A stretch of 64,000 bases of DNA from UBA7803 sp040219935. GTDB lineage: Bacteria; Pseudomonadota; Gammaproteobacteria; Pseudomonadales; Azotimanducaceae. Positions 33,921 to 44,100 of this stretch are shown piece by piece. Within the stretch, counting starts at the first letter, position 1, and every line of letters begins with the position of its first letter. The position numbers and the translations under genes were made by a program. The notes under the pieces were generated by a model. That model ran no database searches. It saw only the letters and a list, made by a program, of their open reading frames with translations, and had not been told where the DNA came from. The stretch is taken from NCBI GenBank assembly GCA_040219935.1, contig JAVJUA010000080.1, positions 62,001 to 126,000 on the forward strand. Reading direction: 5' to 3'.

Positions 33921-35107
33921 TGGAGACCGGAATGAAACCGCTGCAAGGCATCACCATCATCGAGTTGTCCACCATGATCACCGCCTCGCTGGCGGCGATG
34001 ATGGCGGCCGAGCAGGGTGCCCGGGTGATCAAGGTGGAGCCCCTGGAGCAGGGCGACCCCATGCGCTACATCGGCTCGGCCAAGGGCGGCGACTCCGGAC
34101 TGTTCGCCAACTGCAACCGCGGCAAGGAGTCGGTCAGCCTCGACCTGAAGCATCCCGACGGGGTGGGCGTGCTGCAGACGCTGGCGCGCAGCGCCGACGT
34201 GCTGATCTCCAACTATCGCCCCGGTGTGCTCGACCGCCTCGGCCTCGGCAGCGAGACGCTGCGCGAGGCCAACCCGCGGCTCATCTACGTGGCCATCAGC
34301 GGCTTCGGTACCGAAGGCCCCATGGCGGCCGCCCCCGCCTACGACCCGGTGGTGCAGGCCCAGGCCGGTGTGGCGGCGGTGCAGGGTCTGGAGACGCCGG
34401 CGTTCATTCGCAACCTGGTCTGCGACAAGATCACCGCCTATACCGCCTGTCAGGCGATGACGGCCGCGCTGTTCCAGCGCGAGCGCACCGGCAGCGGCCA
34501 GCATGTCGACCTGTCGATGCTCGACGCGGCGCTGTTCTTCGTGTTTCCCGACGGCTTCATGAACCACACGCTGCTCGACGACGACGTGCTGCAGCAGCCC
34601 TTGCTCGCCGATCTGATCTACGAGCTCAGCCTCACCCGCGACGGCGCCATCACCCTGTCTGCGGCGACGCCCAAGCAGCGTGACGGGGTGCTGCGGGCGC
34701 TGGGCCGTGAGGACCTGAGCGCCGATCCGCGCTTCGCGACCCTGGAGGCCCTGGTGGCCAACCTGCCGGCTTACCGCCAGGAGTTGGCCGCCGCGTTCGC
34801 CACCATGGACACCGACCCGCTGCTCGAGCGGCTGCAGGCGGAGGACGTGCCCTGCGCCAAGTGCCTGTCGCGCGACGAGGTGCTCGAGCACCCTCAGGTG
34901 CACGCCAACCGCAGCGTCGACACGACGTTGCATCCGCGCATTGGCACCATGCGGCGCGCGCGACTGCCGGCCCGCTTCCACGGCGCCCAGCTCGAGCCCG
35001 CCGGGCACAGTCCGGCCCACGGCGAGCACACGCGGCAGGTGCTCGAGCAGTTCGGCTACACGCCGGCGCAGATCCAGAGGCTGGCGGGCGCCCGCGCGAT
35101 CGCCTGA
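33920..35107 (+). CDS. Class III (CaiB/BaiF) CoA-transferase
   Basis: A 395-residue CaiB/BaiF-type CoA-transferase. Conserved blocks are EQGARVIKVEPLEQGDPMRY, NRGKESVSLDLKHPDG, VLISNYRPGVLDRLGL and the active-site region PAYDPVVQAQAGVA, in which the Asp forms the acyl-enzyme anhydride. It moves CoA between organic acids with no free energy cost. The start overlaps the upstream LLM gene's stop, so they form one operon. Substrate not determinable. Confidence 0.9.
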   Translation: METGMKPLQGITIIELSTMITASLAAMMAAEQGARVIKVEPLEQGDPMRYIGSAKGGDSGLFANCNRGKESVSLDLKHPDGVGVLQTLARSADVLISNYRPGVLDRLGLGSETLREANPRLIYVAISGFGTEGPMAAAPAYDPVVQAQAGVAAVQGLETPAFIRNLVCDKITAYTACQAMTAALFQRERTGSGQHVDLSMLDAALFFVFPDGFMNHTLLDDDVLQQPLLADLIYELSLTRDGAITLSAATPKQRDGVLRALGREDLSADPRFATLEALVANLPAYRQELAAAFATMDTDPLLERLQAEDVPCAKCLSRDEVLEHPQVHANRSVDTTLHPRIGTMRRARLPARFHGAQLEPAGHSPAHGEHTRQVLEQFGYTPAQIQRLAGARAIA

Positions 35108-35124
35108 CCGCGGCCGGCGTCGGC

Positions 35125-36264
35125 TCAGTCCAGCGTGCGCCGGTAGACCCGGAGCCCGGCGCCCATCACCACCGCCGTGAACAGCAGGATCGGCCACAGC
35201 TGCGGCCAGAGCTCGGCGATGCCGGAGCCCTTCAGGAGGATGCCGCGCACCAGCATCAGGAAGTGGGTCAGCGGCAGCAGGTTGCCGATGACCTGTGCCC
35301 AGTCGGGCATGCCGCGAAACGGAAACATGAACCCGGACAGCAGCAGCGACGGCAGGAAGAAGAAGAACGTCATCTGCATGGCCTGCAGCTGGTTGCGCGC
35401 CAGCGCGCTGAAGGTGATGCCCAGGGTCAGGTTGGCGGCGATGAACAGCAGCACGACGCCGAACAGCAGCAGCAGGCTGCCCTGCATCGGCACCTCGAAC
35501 AGATAGCGCGCCGCCACCAGCACCAGTGCCACCTGGATCAGCCCGATCAGGATGTAGGGCACGATCTTGCCGGTCATCACCTCCAGCGGCCGGGCCGGCG
35601 TCGACAGCAGGTTCTCCAGCGTGCCGCGTTCCCGCTCCCGCGTCATCGCCAGGCCGGTCATCAGCACCATGGTCATGGTGAGGATGACGCCCAGCAGGCC
35701 GGGGACGATGTTGTAGGCGGTGATGCCCTCCGGGTTGTAGCGACGATGCACCCGCAGGTCGATGGCAGGCGGGTCGGCGATGTGGACCTGCAGTGCGCCC
35801 TGCAGGTCGCGGTCGAGCGCCCGCTGCGCGATCTGGCTCAGCGCGCCGAGGGCGTTGCTGGTGGCGGCCGGATCGGTGGCGTCGGCTTCCACCAGCAGCA
35901 CCGGCCGCTCGCCGCGCACCAGGGCCCGCTCGAAGCCGACCGGCACCGTCACCGCGAACTGCACCTCGCCGAGACGCAGCAGCTCGTCCACGCGCTGCTC
36001 GGAGTCCGCGAGCTCGGTGATGCGGAAGTAGCTGCTGATCTGCAGCGCGGCGATCAGGCTGCGCGAGTAAGGCGACTGGTCCTGGGCGAGGACGGCCGTG
36101 GGCAGGTTTCTCGGGTCGGCATTGATGGCGTAGCCGAACAGCAGCAGCTGCAGGATGGGAATGCCCACGATCATGCCGAAGGTCAGGCGGTCGCGGCGCA
36201 GCTGGATGAACTCCTTGATGATGATGCCCATCCAGCGGGACAGCGAGAATGGGCCGCGGCTCAT
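35125..36264 (-). CDS. ABC-2 type exporter permease
   Basis: A 379-residue ABC-2 permease of the YhhJ/YbhR type: one N-terminal helix (FGMIVGIPILQLLLFGYA), a periplasmic domain (about residues 45-170) and five C-terminal helices, with TRERERGTLENLLSTP as the coupling loop that touches the ATPase. Its start overlaps the stop of the ATPase gene (ATGA), so expression is coupled. Together with the upstream ATPase and HlyD protein it forms an exporter for drugs or lipids. The frame extends further upstream but only as a shadow of the ATPase. Confidence 0.88.
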   Translation of the reverse strand: MSRGPFSLSRWMGIIIKEFIQLRRDRLTFGMIVGIPILQLLLFGYAINADPRNLPTAVLAQDQSPYSRSLIAALQISSYFRITELADSEQRVDELLRLGEVQFAVTVPVGFERALVRGERPVLLVEADATDPAATSNALGALSQIAQRALDRDLQGALQVHIADPPAIDLRVHRRYNPEGITAYNIVPGLLGVILTMTMVLMTGLAMTRERERGTLENLLSTPARPLEVMTGKIVPYILIGLIQVALVLVAARYLFEVPMQGSLLLLFGVVLLFIAANLTLGITFSALARNQLQAMQMTFFFFLPSLLLSGFMFPFRGMPDWAQVIGNLLPLTHFLMLVRGILLKGSGIAELWPQLWPILLFTAVVMGAGLRVYRRTLD

Positions 36265-37199
36265 TGCACGTTGTCCTGCGCGGTGCCCATGAGGCTGATG
36301 AAGACGTCTTCGAGGGTGGGCTCGCTGCGCGTCCAGCGGTAGCGGTCGTCGTCGCGGTAAGGTGCCAGCGCGGCGTCGAGCGCGCGCTCGTCCTCGCCGG
36401 CCACGTGCAGGGTCTGGCCGAACGGGGTCACCTGCAGCACGCCGGTCGTTCCCAGCAGGCGCTTCTCGAGCTCCGTCAGATCCGGCCCGGCCACAGTCCA
36501 GGTGGCGAGTCCCTGCTGGTCGATCAGCTCGGTGCCGGTGCCGCTCGCCAGCAGCTCGCCGAACGAGATATAGGCGAGCCTGTGGCAGCGTTCCGCCTCG
36601 TCCATGTAGTGGGTAGACACCAGCACCGAAATGCCGCCGGCCGCGAGTTCGTGAATTTCCGCCCAGAAGTCGCGGCGCGCCTTCGGATCGACACCGGCGG
36701 TCGGCTCGTCGAGCAGCAGCAGCTTCGGCTCGTGCAGCATGCAGGCCGCCAGGGCCAGACGCTGCTTCCAGCCGCCCGACAGCGAGCCGGCGAGCTGATG
36801 CTGGCGGGAGATCAGCCCCAGCTGCTCCAGGGTGCGGGTGACCGCCGCCTTGCGGTCGCGCATGTCGTACATGCGGGCGATGAAGTCCAGGTTCTCGCGC
36901 AGCGACAGGTCTTCCCACAGCGAGAAGCGCTGGGTCATGTAGCCCACCTGCCGCTTGATCTGCGCCGACTCGCGAATGATGTCGTAGCCTAGGCACGTGC
37001 CGCTGCCGGAGTCCGGCGTCAGCAGGCCGCAGAGCATGCGGATGGTGGTGGTCTTGCCGCTGCCGTTGGGCCCGAGAAAGCCGTAGATCTCGCCGCGGCG
37101 AACCTGCATGGAGAAGTCGCGCACCACGTGCTTGTCGCCGAAGCGCTTGTTGAGGCCGCTGACGTCGATCACTAGGTCGTGGCCGGTCTCCTGCGTCAT
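36261..37199 (-). CDS. ABC exporter ATP-binding protein
   Basis: A 312-residue ATPase. Walker A is GPNGSGKTTTIR, the Q-loop is VGYMTQRFSLWEDL, the signature is LSGGWKQRLALA (G-W in place of the usual G-Q/E-x) and Walker B is LLLLDEPTAGVDP, followed by STHYMDEAERC. It energises the ABC-2 permease encoded next, and sits downstream of the HlyD-like protein. Start ATG 37199 is 17 bases from the HlyD stop. The whole group is probably controlled by the TetR protein encoded first in the operon. Confidence 0.92.
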   Translation of the reverse strand: MTQETGHDLVIDVSGLNKRFGDKHVVRDFSMQVRRGEIYGFLGPNGSGKTTTIRMLCGLLTPDSGSGTCLGYDIIRESAQIKRQVGYMTQRFSLWEDLSLRENLDFIARMYDMRDRKAAVTRTLEQLGLISRQHQLAGSLSGGWKQRLALAACMLHEPKLLLLDEPTAGVDPKARRDFWAEIHELAAGGISVLVSTHYMDEAERCHRLAYISFGELLASGTGTELIDQQGLATWTVAGPDLTELEKRLLGTTGVLQVTPFGQTLHVAGEDERALDAALAPYRDDDRYRWTRSEPTLEDVFISLMGTAQDNVQ

Positions 37200-37216
37200 G
37201 GCCGCCCCCGCCGCCC

Positions 37217-38179
37217 TCAGCGGGCGGTCAGCAGGATCTCCACCGGCTGGCCTGGCTTGAGCCGTGCCGCGGCTTCCGGCGACGGGCGGGCCTCGGCGCG
37301 AAACACCAGCTTGGCGCGCGACTCGCGGCTGTAAATGATGGGCGGCGTGTACTCCGCCTCGGTGGAGACGTAACTCACCGTCGCTGGTACCGGCTCGGGG
37401 CAGCCGTCGCAGGTGGCGGTCAGCGTCTGGCCGATCTGCACCTGGCTCAGCACCGGCTCCGGCACGTAGAAGCGCAGCTTGATGTTGGCCGGCGGCAGCA
37501 GGCTCACCACGGGACGACCCGCCGGTACCCACTCGCCGGCGACGAAGAAGGTGTCGTGCACGCGACCGGCCTCGGGCGCGTGCAGGGTCTTCTGGGCGAG
37601 TCGCCATGCCGCCTGGGCCAGTACCGCTGCGGCCGCTTCCACCTCGGCCCCCGCCACGGCCAGCTCCTCGTTGCGGCCGATGCTCGACCTCGCCAGGCGG
37701 ATCTGTGCCTCGACCTCGGCGACCCGCGCTTCGTCCCGGCGCAGGGCCGCTTCCGCTTCGTCGAGGCGCGACCGGGCGATGTGCCCCTGCTCGAACAGGG
37801 CGCGGTCCCTGTCGAGTTGGGTGGCCGACAGCCGCCGCGCGGCCTCGGCCTCACGGCGCTGCGCGAGCACTGCGTCCTGCTGATCGGGCCGCTGCGCGGC
37901 CTGCAGGTTGGCGAGCCGCGCCTGGGCCGCCCGCAGGCGCTGCTCGGCTTCACGATGTGCTGCCGCCTCCATGTCCTGCTCGATGGCGAACAGCCGCGCG
38001 CCCGCCTCAACGGCGTCGCCGCGAGCCACCGACAGCAGCTGCAGGTTGCCTGCGAACGGCGAAGCGACCAGCACGTACTCGCCTTCCGCGTAGCCGAGTA
38101 GTCCGGACTCGGTGCTGGTCCCGCAGCTGCCCTGCAACGCCAGCGCCGCGAACGCGATCAGCAGGTGGGTTGGTCTCAT
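37217..38179 (-). CDS. HlyD-like periplasmic adaptor lipoprotein
   Basis: A 320-residue membrane-fusion protein with a lipoprotein-like start (LLIAFAALALQGSC), a biotinyl-lipoyl-like domain (LVASPFAGNLQLLSVARGD), a long coiled-coil hairpin (about residues 75-190, heptads with A/E/R) and a C-terminal beta barrel (LKPGQPVEILLTAR). It links inner-membrane ABC transporters to an outer-membrane channel. ATG 38179 is favoured because it starts the signal; the open frame extends upstream to 38281 without homology. It follows the TetR gene after 13 bases. Confidence 0.87.
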   Translation of the reverse strand: MRPTHLLIAFAALALQGSCGTSTESGLLGYAEGEYVLVASPFAGNLQLLSVARGDAVEAGARLFAIEQDMEAAAHREAEQRLRAAQARLANLQAAQRPDQQDAVLAQRREAEAARRLSATQLDRDRALFEQGHIARSRLDEAEAALRRDEARVAEVEAQIRLARSSIGRNEELAVAGAEVEAAAAVLAQAAWRLAQKTLHAPEAGRVHDTFFVAGEWVPAGRPVVSLLPPANIKLRFYVPEPVLSQVQIGQTLTATCDGCPEPVPATVSYVSTEAEYTPPIIYSRESRAKLVFRAEARPSPEAAARLKPGQPVEILLTAR

Positions 38180-38192
38180 CGGTGGCGCCTCC

Positions 38193-38768
38193 TCAGTCGT
38201 TGCCCTGGCCGTCGAGCAGCAGCGTCTCGACCGCGAAGCGCACCATGTCGGCGCTTTCGCGCCGGGACGCGGCGTCGTCACGGGCGACGTTCAGAACCGC
38301 CGCGCCGACGATCAGGGTGTGGCACAGGGCGACCCGGTCCGCGGCGACGTCGTGGCCGAGCTGCTGCGCGATCATGGCCAGCCCGGCGCGCACCCGGGCC
38401 ACGAAGTCGCGCAGGAAGCCCTTGATGGCACGATCCTCCTCGGAGGTCGTGATCAGGCCGAGCAGGATCCGGGGCCGGCGCTTGTCGCCCACCATGGTGT
38501 CGGCGATGCGGGTCAGCATGTCCAAGGTCAGCTCGCCATCGGCGGCTCGGGCGCCGAGGGTGGACAGCATCGCCTCGATGGAGTGCACGGCGGTGGCCTT
38601 GAGCAGCTCCGCCCGGGTCGGGAAGTAGTAGGTGAGATGGCTCTGCCTCACCCCAGCCTCCCTGGCCACCGCGGTCTGGGTCAGGCGCGCCGTGCCCGCC
38701 TCGCCGAGCAGGGCGAGCGCGGCGTCGAGGATGCGGCTGCGGACGTCGGGGTCGGGCTCGCGCGACAT
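38193..38768 (-). CDS. TetR/AcrR-family repressor of the efflux operon
   Basis: A 191-residue TetR-type repressor. The N-terminal helix-turn-helix is complete: RSRILDAALALLGEAGTARL then VAREAGVRQSHLTYYFPTRA. The C-terminal half is the variable ligand-binding domain. It is the first gene of the TetR-HlyD-ATPase-permease operon and sits just downstream of two tandem palindromes that would be its operator, implying autoregulation with derepression by the exported compound. AAGGACC lies about seven bases before the ATG. Confidence 0.92.
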   Translation of the reverse strand: MSREPDPDVRSRILDAALALLGEAGTARLTQTAVAREAGVRQSHLTYYFPTRAELLKATAVHSIEAMLSTLGARAADGELTLDMLTRIADTMVGDKRRPRILLGLITTSEEDRAIKGFLRDFVARVRAGLAMIAQQLGHDVAADRVALCHTLIVGAAVLNVARDDAASRRESADMVRFAVETLLLDGQGND

Positions 38769-38777
38769 GGGCGGTCC

Positions 38778-38815
38778 TTGGTAGGAATACCAAGGAGTTT
38801 GGTACTCCTACCAAA
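38778..38815. promoter_or_regulatory. Two tandem palindromic TetR operators
   Basis: Two copies of TTGGTA-N4-TACCAA lie head to tail: TTGGTAGGAATACCAA (38778-38793) and TTTGGTACTCCTACCAAA (38798-38815). The outer halves also pair with each other (TTGGTAGGA with TCCTACCAA), giving a composite 37-base dyad. They begin ten bases upstream of the TetR start, exactly where a repressor would block transcription. Centre-to-centre distance is 21 bases, two DNA turns, suggesting two dimers side by side. Confidence 0.75.
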
Positions 38816-38994
38816 GCCGTGTCAAGCCGGCCGGCGGTCTCCCGGCTGGACGGCGCCAGGGTGCGCCCTCAGTATGTCCGGGTCCGTATCGACTGTGTCA
38901 CGAGCGTGTTCATGTCTCTGGCGTTTCTGCTGAGCGTTTGGCGCGGGGGCCGCAGGAGGTCTGCGGCGGCCGCGAGCCCAGGTGGCCGTCCGGC

Positions 38995-40644
38995 ATGACG
39001 GCCGCCGGCTCCGCACCCGAATCGGCGCTGGCGCCGCTGCGCATCGCCACGTTCCGGTCGCTGTGGCTGGCCAGCATCGCTTCCAACTTCGGCGGCCTGA
39101 TCCAGGGGGTGGGTGCCGCCTGGCTGATGACCACCATCGCCACCTCCGCGGAGATGGTCGCCCTGGTGCAGGCCTCCACCACCCTGCCGATCATGTTGTT
39201 TTCTCTGGTGGCGGGCGCCATCGCCGACGGCTACCAGCGCCGCCGGGTCATGCTGGTCGCTCAGGGCTTCATGCTGGCGGCTTCCGCGGGCCTCACCGTC
39301 GTCGCCTGGTTCGGGCTGGTCACGCCCTGGGTGCTGCTCGGGTTCACGTTCCTGATCGGCTGCGGTGGGGCATTCAACAATCCGGCCTGGCAGGCGGCCG
39401 TGGGCGACGTGGTGCCCCGAAGTCACATCGGCGCTGCGGTGCTGCTGAACGGTGTGGGATTCAATGCCACCCGCAGCGTCGGCCCGGCCGTGGGCGGCGC
39501 CATCGTCGCGGCGGCGGGACCGGTGGCGGCCTTCGCCATTAACACGCTGAGCTACCTCGGCCTGATCGGCGTGCTGTGGCGCTGGCGGGCGCCGGCCACG
39601 GACACGTCGATGCCGCGCGAGCGGCTGATCACGGCCATGACGGCCGGCATCCGTTACGTGGCCATGTCGCCCAACATCGGCAAGGTGATGTTCCGCGGCT
39701 TTCTGTTCGGAGCCACCACCATCGTCATCCTCGCGCTGCTGCCGCTGGTGGCCCGGGAACGCATTGAGGGTGATGCCGTGGTCTATGGCGTGCTGCTCGG
39801 CGCCTTCGGCTTGGGCGCGGTGGCTGGTGCCTTCGTTTCCGGACCGGCCCGCGCCGCGCTCTCCAACGAAGCGCTGGTGCGGTGGACGTTCCTGGCCATG
39901 GCGCTATGCGCGGTGATCACCGGTTGGAGCACTGATCCGTGGCTCATCGGCGCCGGGTTGATGGTGGGTGGCGGCGCCTGGGTCATCACCCTGGCGCTGT
40001 TCAACGCCACGGTGCAGATGTCGTCGCCGCGCTGGGTGGTGGGCCGGGCGCTGTCGCTGTACCAGATGGCCATCTTCGGCGGCATGGCGCTGGGGAGCTG
40101 GGGCTGGGGCGCGGTGGCCGAGGCCGCCTCGATCAGCGCGGCGCTGTATCTGGCCGCCGCCGGCATGCTGCTCGGCGCCGCCGTCGGTCTGCGGCAGCCG
40201 CTGCCGGCCAGGGAGGCGCTGAACCTTGACCCGCTGAACCGCTGGCGGGAGCCGCAGACCGCGCTCGACGTCCGCCCACGCAGCGGGCCGGTGGCGATCT
40301 CAGTGGACTACGAGATCGACGAGGATCGCGTCGCCGAGTTTCTCGATGCCATGGCCGAGCGGCACCGCATCCGCCGCCGCGACGGCGCCAACGATTGGGC
40401 GCTGATGCGCGACCTCGAGCAGCCGCGGCGTTGGACGGAACGCTTTGAGATGCCCACCTGGGCGGACTACGTGCGGCTGCACATGCGTACCACTCAGGCC
40501 GATGCGCCGGTGAGCGACCGCATCCGGGCGCTGCACGCGGGCTCCGAGCCGCCCCGGGTGCGCCGTCAGCTGATCCGTAACCCGGTGCGCAGCCGCCGGA
40601 CCGGCGATCCGACGCCGAGCGCGCCGGTGGATCTGGAGCCCTGA
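38995..40644 (+). CDS. MFS_3-type exporter with C-terminal ABM-like tail
   Basis: A 549-residue protein of the MFS_3/EntS-like group: ten to twelve helices with the first-loop ADGYQRRRVMLV signature, followed by about 130 cytoplasmic residues (AISVDYEIDEDRVAEFLDAM, NDWALMRDLEQPRRWTERFE, SWADYVR-like end) shaped like a ferredoxin-fold monooxygenase domain. This tail is normal for the family, whose members export siderophores or other small molecules. ATG 38995 is chosen; an earlier GTG/ATG would add 19 residues with no homology. It diverges from the TetR operon, and the tandem operators lie in the shared control region. Confidence 0.85.
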   Translation: MTAAGSAPESALAPLRIATFRSLWLASIASNFGGLIQGVGAAWLMTTIATSAEMVALVQASTTLPIMLFSLVAGAIADGYQRRRVMLVAQGFMLAASAGLTVVAWFGLVTPWVLLGFTFLIGCGGAFNNPAWQAAVGDVVPRSHIGAAVLLNGVGFNATRSVGPAVGGAIVAAAGPVAAFAINTLSYLGLIGVLWRWRAPATDTSMPRERLITAMTAGIRYVAMSPNIGKVMFRGFLFGATTIVILALLPLVARERIEGDAVVYGVLLGAFGLGAVAGAFVSGPARAALSNEALVRWTFLAMALCAVITGWSTDPWLIGAGLMVGGGAWVITLALFNATVQMSSPRWVVGRALSLYQMAIFGGMALGSWGWGAVAEAASISAALYLAAAGMLLGAAVGLRQPLPAREALNLDPLNRWREPQTALDVRPRSGPVAISVDYEIDEDRVAEFLDAMAERHRIRRRDGANDWALMRDLEQPRRWTERFEMPTWADYVRLHMRTTQADAPVSDRIRALHAGSEPPRVRRQLIRNPVRSRRTGDPTPSAPVDLEP

Positions 40645-40720
40645 GCTTCCTGGGCAAAGGGTGCACGTCCTCGTTGGCCGGGCGTGCGCCGCCCCGCGTG
40701 CTCACGGGCCATGAGACGCC

Positions 40721-41059
40721 TCAGGCGTCGTCGCTTCCCCAGAACTTCCACCAAGGCTTTTTGCCCTTGGGTGGGTTCGAGTCCGGCTCCTGGCCGTCGC
40801 GGTACGTCTCCTGGATGACCTTGCGCTCCTCCCGGCGGGTCTGCATCTCGGTGGAGGTGGCTTCGCCCCGGGCCTTGTCCTCCTTGAGTTCGCGCGCCCG
40901 CTCGGTAGCTTCCTTCCCGGCGGCCTTCAGGGCTTCGTCGGCCTTTGCCGCGTTCTCTGCCTTTGGTCCTGCCGGCCCCTGACCCCCGGGAGCGGCCAGC
41001 ACGCTGCCGCCGGCGAGGACCATGGCCGCGACCAACAGCCATACTCGTGATGCCTTCAT
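40721..41059 (-). CDS. Small exported charged helical protein
   Basis: A 112-residue protein: a signal peptide (VWLLVAAMVLAGGSVLAAPG), then an Ala/Lys/Glu-rich helical stretch (AAKADEALKAAGKEATERAR ELKEDKARGEA, written in two parts) with coiled-coil character, and a short tail KKPWWKFWGSDDA. Family not recognised, but proteins of this style with a WWKFWG tail are scattered in gammaproteobacteria. Start ATG 41059 places the signal at the N-terminus; an open frame continues to 41218 without sense. Likely periplasmic. Confidence 0.65.
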   Translation of the reverse strand: MKASRVWLLVAAMVLAGGSVLAAPGGQGPAGPKAENAAKADEALKAAGKEATERARELKEDKARGEATSTEMQTRREERKVIQETYRDGQEPDSNPPKGKKPWWKFWGSDDA

Positions 41060-41147
41060 AGCGATCTCTGCAGTGCAACGATGGGTCAGTATGGTCGCCA
41101 CGGCGCGCAGACGCCATGGACGCATTCGCGGGCCCCGGGGATGAGCC

Positions 41148-44100
41148 TTACGCGGGCTCCGGCTCCGGCACCGTCGCGCGCGCGCGGTCGGCTCTGCGGT
41201 CTCGGGCCAGCAGCACATAGACGGCGGGCACCACGAACAGGGTGAACAGGGTGCCGAGCCCGAGGCCGGTGAAGATCACCAGTCCCATCTGGAAGCGGCT
41301 CACCGAGCCCGGGCCGGTGGCCAGTAGCAGCGGCACCATGGCCATGAGCATGGCGACCGTGGTCATCAGGATGGGTCGATAGCGGATGGCCGTCGCCCGG
41401 GCGACGGCTTCGCGCTTGTCGAGCCCCTCGGTGACCTGCAGCCGGTTGGCGAAGTCGACGATGAGGATGCCGTTCTTGGCGATCAGGCCGATCAGGGTGA
41501 TCAGCCCGATCTGCGTGTAGAGGTTGATGGTGGCAAAGCCGAGGTACACGAACAGCATCGCCCCGGCGATGGACATGGGCACCGACACCAGGATGATCAG
41601 CGGGTCGCGCCAGCTCTCGTACTGTGCGGCCAGCACCAGGTAGATGACCAGCAGCGACAGGAAGAACGTCCACAGCAGCGCGTTCCCCTGCTGCATGAGC
41701 TGGCGAGACTCGCCGGTGTAGTCGTAGCCGATGCCGGTCGGGAAGGTCTCGTTGGCCGTTCGCTCCATGAATGCCATGGCGTCGCCGAGCGATACGCCCG
41801 GCGCCATGATCCCGCTTACCGTGACGCTGTTCAGCTGCTGGAACTGCGCCCGTTGGGTCGGCTCGATCTCACGCTCCAGGGACATGAAGCTGGCCAGCGG
41901 GATCAGCGTGCCGTCGCCGCCGCGGACGTGGAACTCGTTGAGCTGGGAGGCTTCGAGCCGGTGCCGGCGCGAGACCTGGGGAATGACCTCGTAGCTGCGT
42001 CCCGCCTGATTGAAGCGGTTCACGTAGCCGCCGCCCAGCAGGGTCGACAGCGTCGCTGCCACCTCGTCCATATCGACGCCGAGGTCGCCGGCCCGGTCGC
42101 GGTCGATGATCAGGCGGCCGAGGGGCAGCGCGATCTCGGCCGACTTGCGCAGGTAGACGAAGTTGCCGCTGGCGTAGCCGGCGCCGATGACGTCGTCGGC
42201 CAGCTCCACCAGCTGCTCGTAGGGCACGTCGCCGGAGATGACGAACTGCAGCGGCGTGCCGCGGGCGGCGCCGGGCAGCGATGGGAAGGTGAACACGGCC
42301 ACCTGCACGCCGGCGATCTGGTTCACCATCTGCTGGGCCAGCGGCTGCAGCTCCATCTGCGAGCGCTCGCGTTCGGCCACCGGCACGAAGCGGAAGCCGC
42401 CGAAGCTGGTGGCCGGCGTGCCGCCGCCGCCCAGCAGCAGGAAGCTGCGCAGGTACTCGGGGAACGAGCGGAAGGCCTCCACCACCTGGGCGGCGTGGGC
42501 TGCCGTGTACTCCAGCGTCGCCGTTTCCGGCGCCGAGATCTGGACGTTGAGCACTTCCCGGTCTTCGGTGGGGGCGAGCTCGCGGGTGCTGCCTGAGTAC
42601 AGGACGTAGATCGAGCCGGTCACCGCCGCCGCCACCAGCAGCGGCACGGGCAGGTAGCGCAGGGCGTCGCGCAGCAGCCGCTGATAGATGCCGACCTGGA
42701 ACGAAAACGCCCGCTCCACGCGCTGCTCCAGCCAAGTCTGATGGGTGCGGTCCGGCATCAGCCGGGCAGCCAGCATAGGCGACAGGGTCAGCGCCACGAC
42801 CCCGGAGATGATGACGGCGCCGGCGAGGGCGTAGGCGAACTCGGTGAACAGCGAGCCCGCGAGGCCACCCATGAAGCCGATGGGCGCGTACACGGCTACC
42901 AGGGTGGTGGTCATGGAGATGATCGGCAGCACCAGCTCCCGCGCGCCCTGAATCGCCGCGTCGAACGGGGTCTTGCCCTCCATGATGTGCCGGTGCACGT
43001 TCTCAACCACGACGATGGCGTCGTCCACCACCAGGCCGATGGCGAGCAGCATCGCCAGCAGCGTCAGCAGGTTGATCGAGAACCCCATCAGCAGCATCAG
43101 AAACGCCCCGCCGATCAGCGACAGCGGCACCGACAGGGCCGGAATCAGCGCCGCCTGCCAGGCGCCCAGCGACAGGAAGATCACCAGCAGCACGATCAGC
43201 ACCGCTTCGGAGAGGGTGATGTAGACCTCTGCGATGGAAGCCTCGATGTACAGACTGCCGTCGTAGACCAGCTTCAGCTGCATGCCGGGCAGCAGCTGCG
43301 CTTCGATCTCGGGCAGCAGGGCGTTCACCTCGGCCGAGAGATCCAGCGGGTTGGCGCCCGGGGTCATGGTGATGGCCAGCATCACCGCGGGCTGGCCGTC
43401 GAACCAGCTCTCCTGATCCGGGTTGCTGGTGGACAGCACCACGTCGGCAACGTCGCGCAGCCTCGTCACCGCCATGCCATCGGTGCGCAGCACCAGGTTC
43501 TCGAACTCGGCCACCGTGGTCAGGTTGGTGGTGGCGGAGAGGTTGATCTTCAGATTGGCGCCCTTGGTCTCGCCGACGGCGGCCTGCACGTTCTCACGGC
43601 GCAGCGCCTGGCGCACCTCCGAAGCAGTCATATTGAGCGCGGTCATGCGCTCGGGATCGAGCCATACCCGCAGCGCCATGGTCTGATCGCCGTTGATCGA
43701 CGCCTTGGCCACGCCTGGAAGCGCCTGCAGCCTGGGGACGATGCTGCGCAGCGTGTAGTCGGTCATCTGCGCGGTGTTCATCTGATCGCTGAGCAGCGCT
43801 ATGTAGATCAGCGCCCAGCTGTCGCTGGTGGACAGCGAGATCACCGGGTCCTGTGCCTCGTTGGGCAGGTTGTTGCGCTCGCTGGCCACCTTGCCCTGGA
43901 TCTCGGCGAGCGCGTCGTAGGCATCGTAGTTCAGGCGCATGTAGGCGCGAACGATCGACACGCCCTGGCTCGAGCTCGACTCGACGTAGTCGATGCCGTC
44001 GGCCTCCGCCACCGCGCGCTGCAGCGGCACGCTGATGAACGACTGCACCAGGTCGGCATCCGCCCCCGGGAACACGGTCATGACGGTGACCATGGCTTGC

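Noticed and set aside
38995..40644. Fusion of an MFS exporter to a monooxygenase-like domain as a novelty
   Set aside because: The C-terminal domain is a regular part of the MFS_3 family, so it is not a new fusion.
40715..40729. GACGCC-TCA-GGCGTC mini-hairpin at the end of the small exported protein gene
   Set aside because: It overlaps the stop codon and lacks a U-tract, so it is more likely chance in GC-rich DNA.
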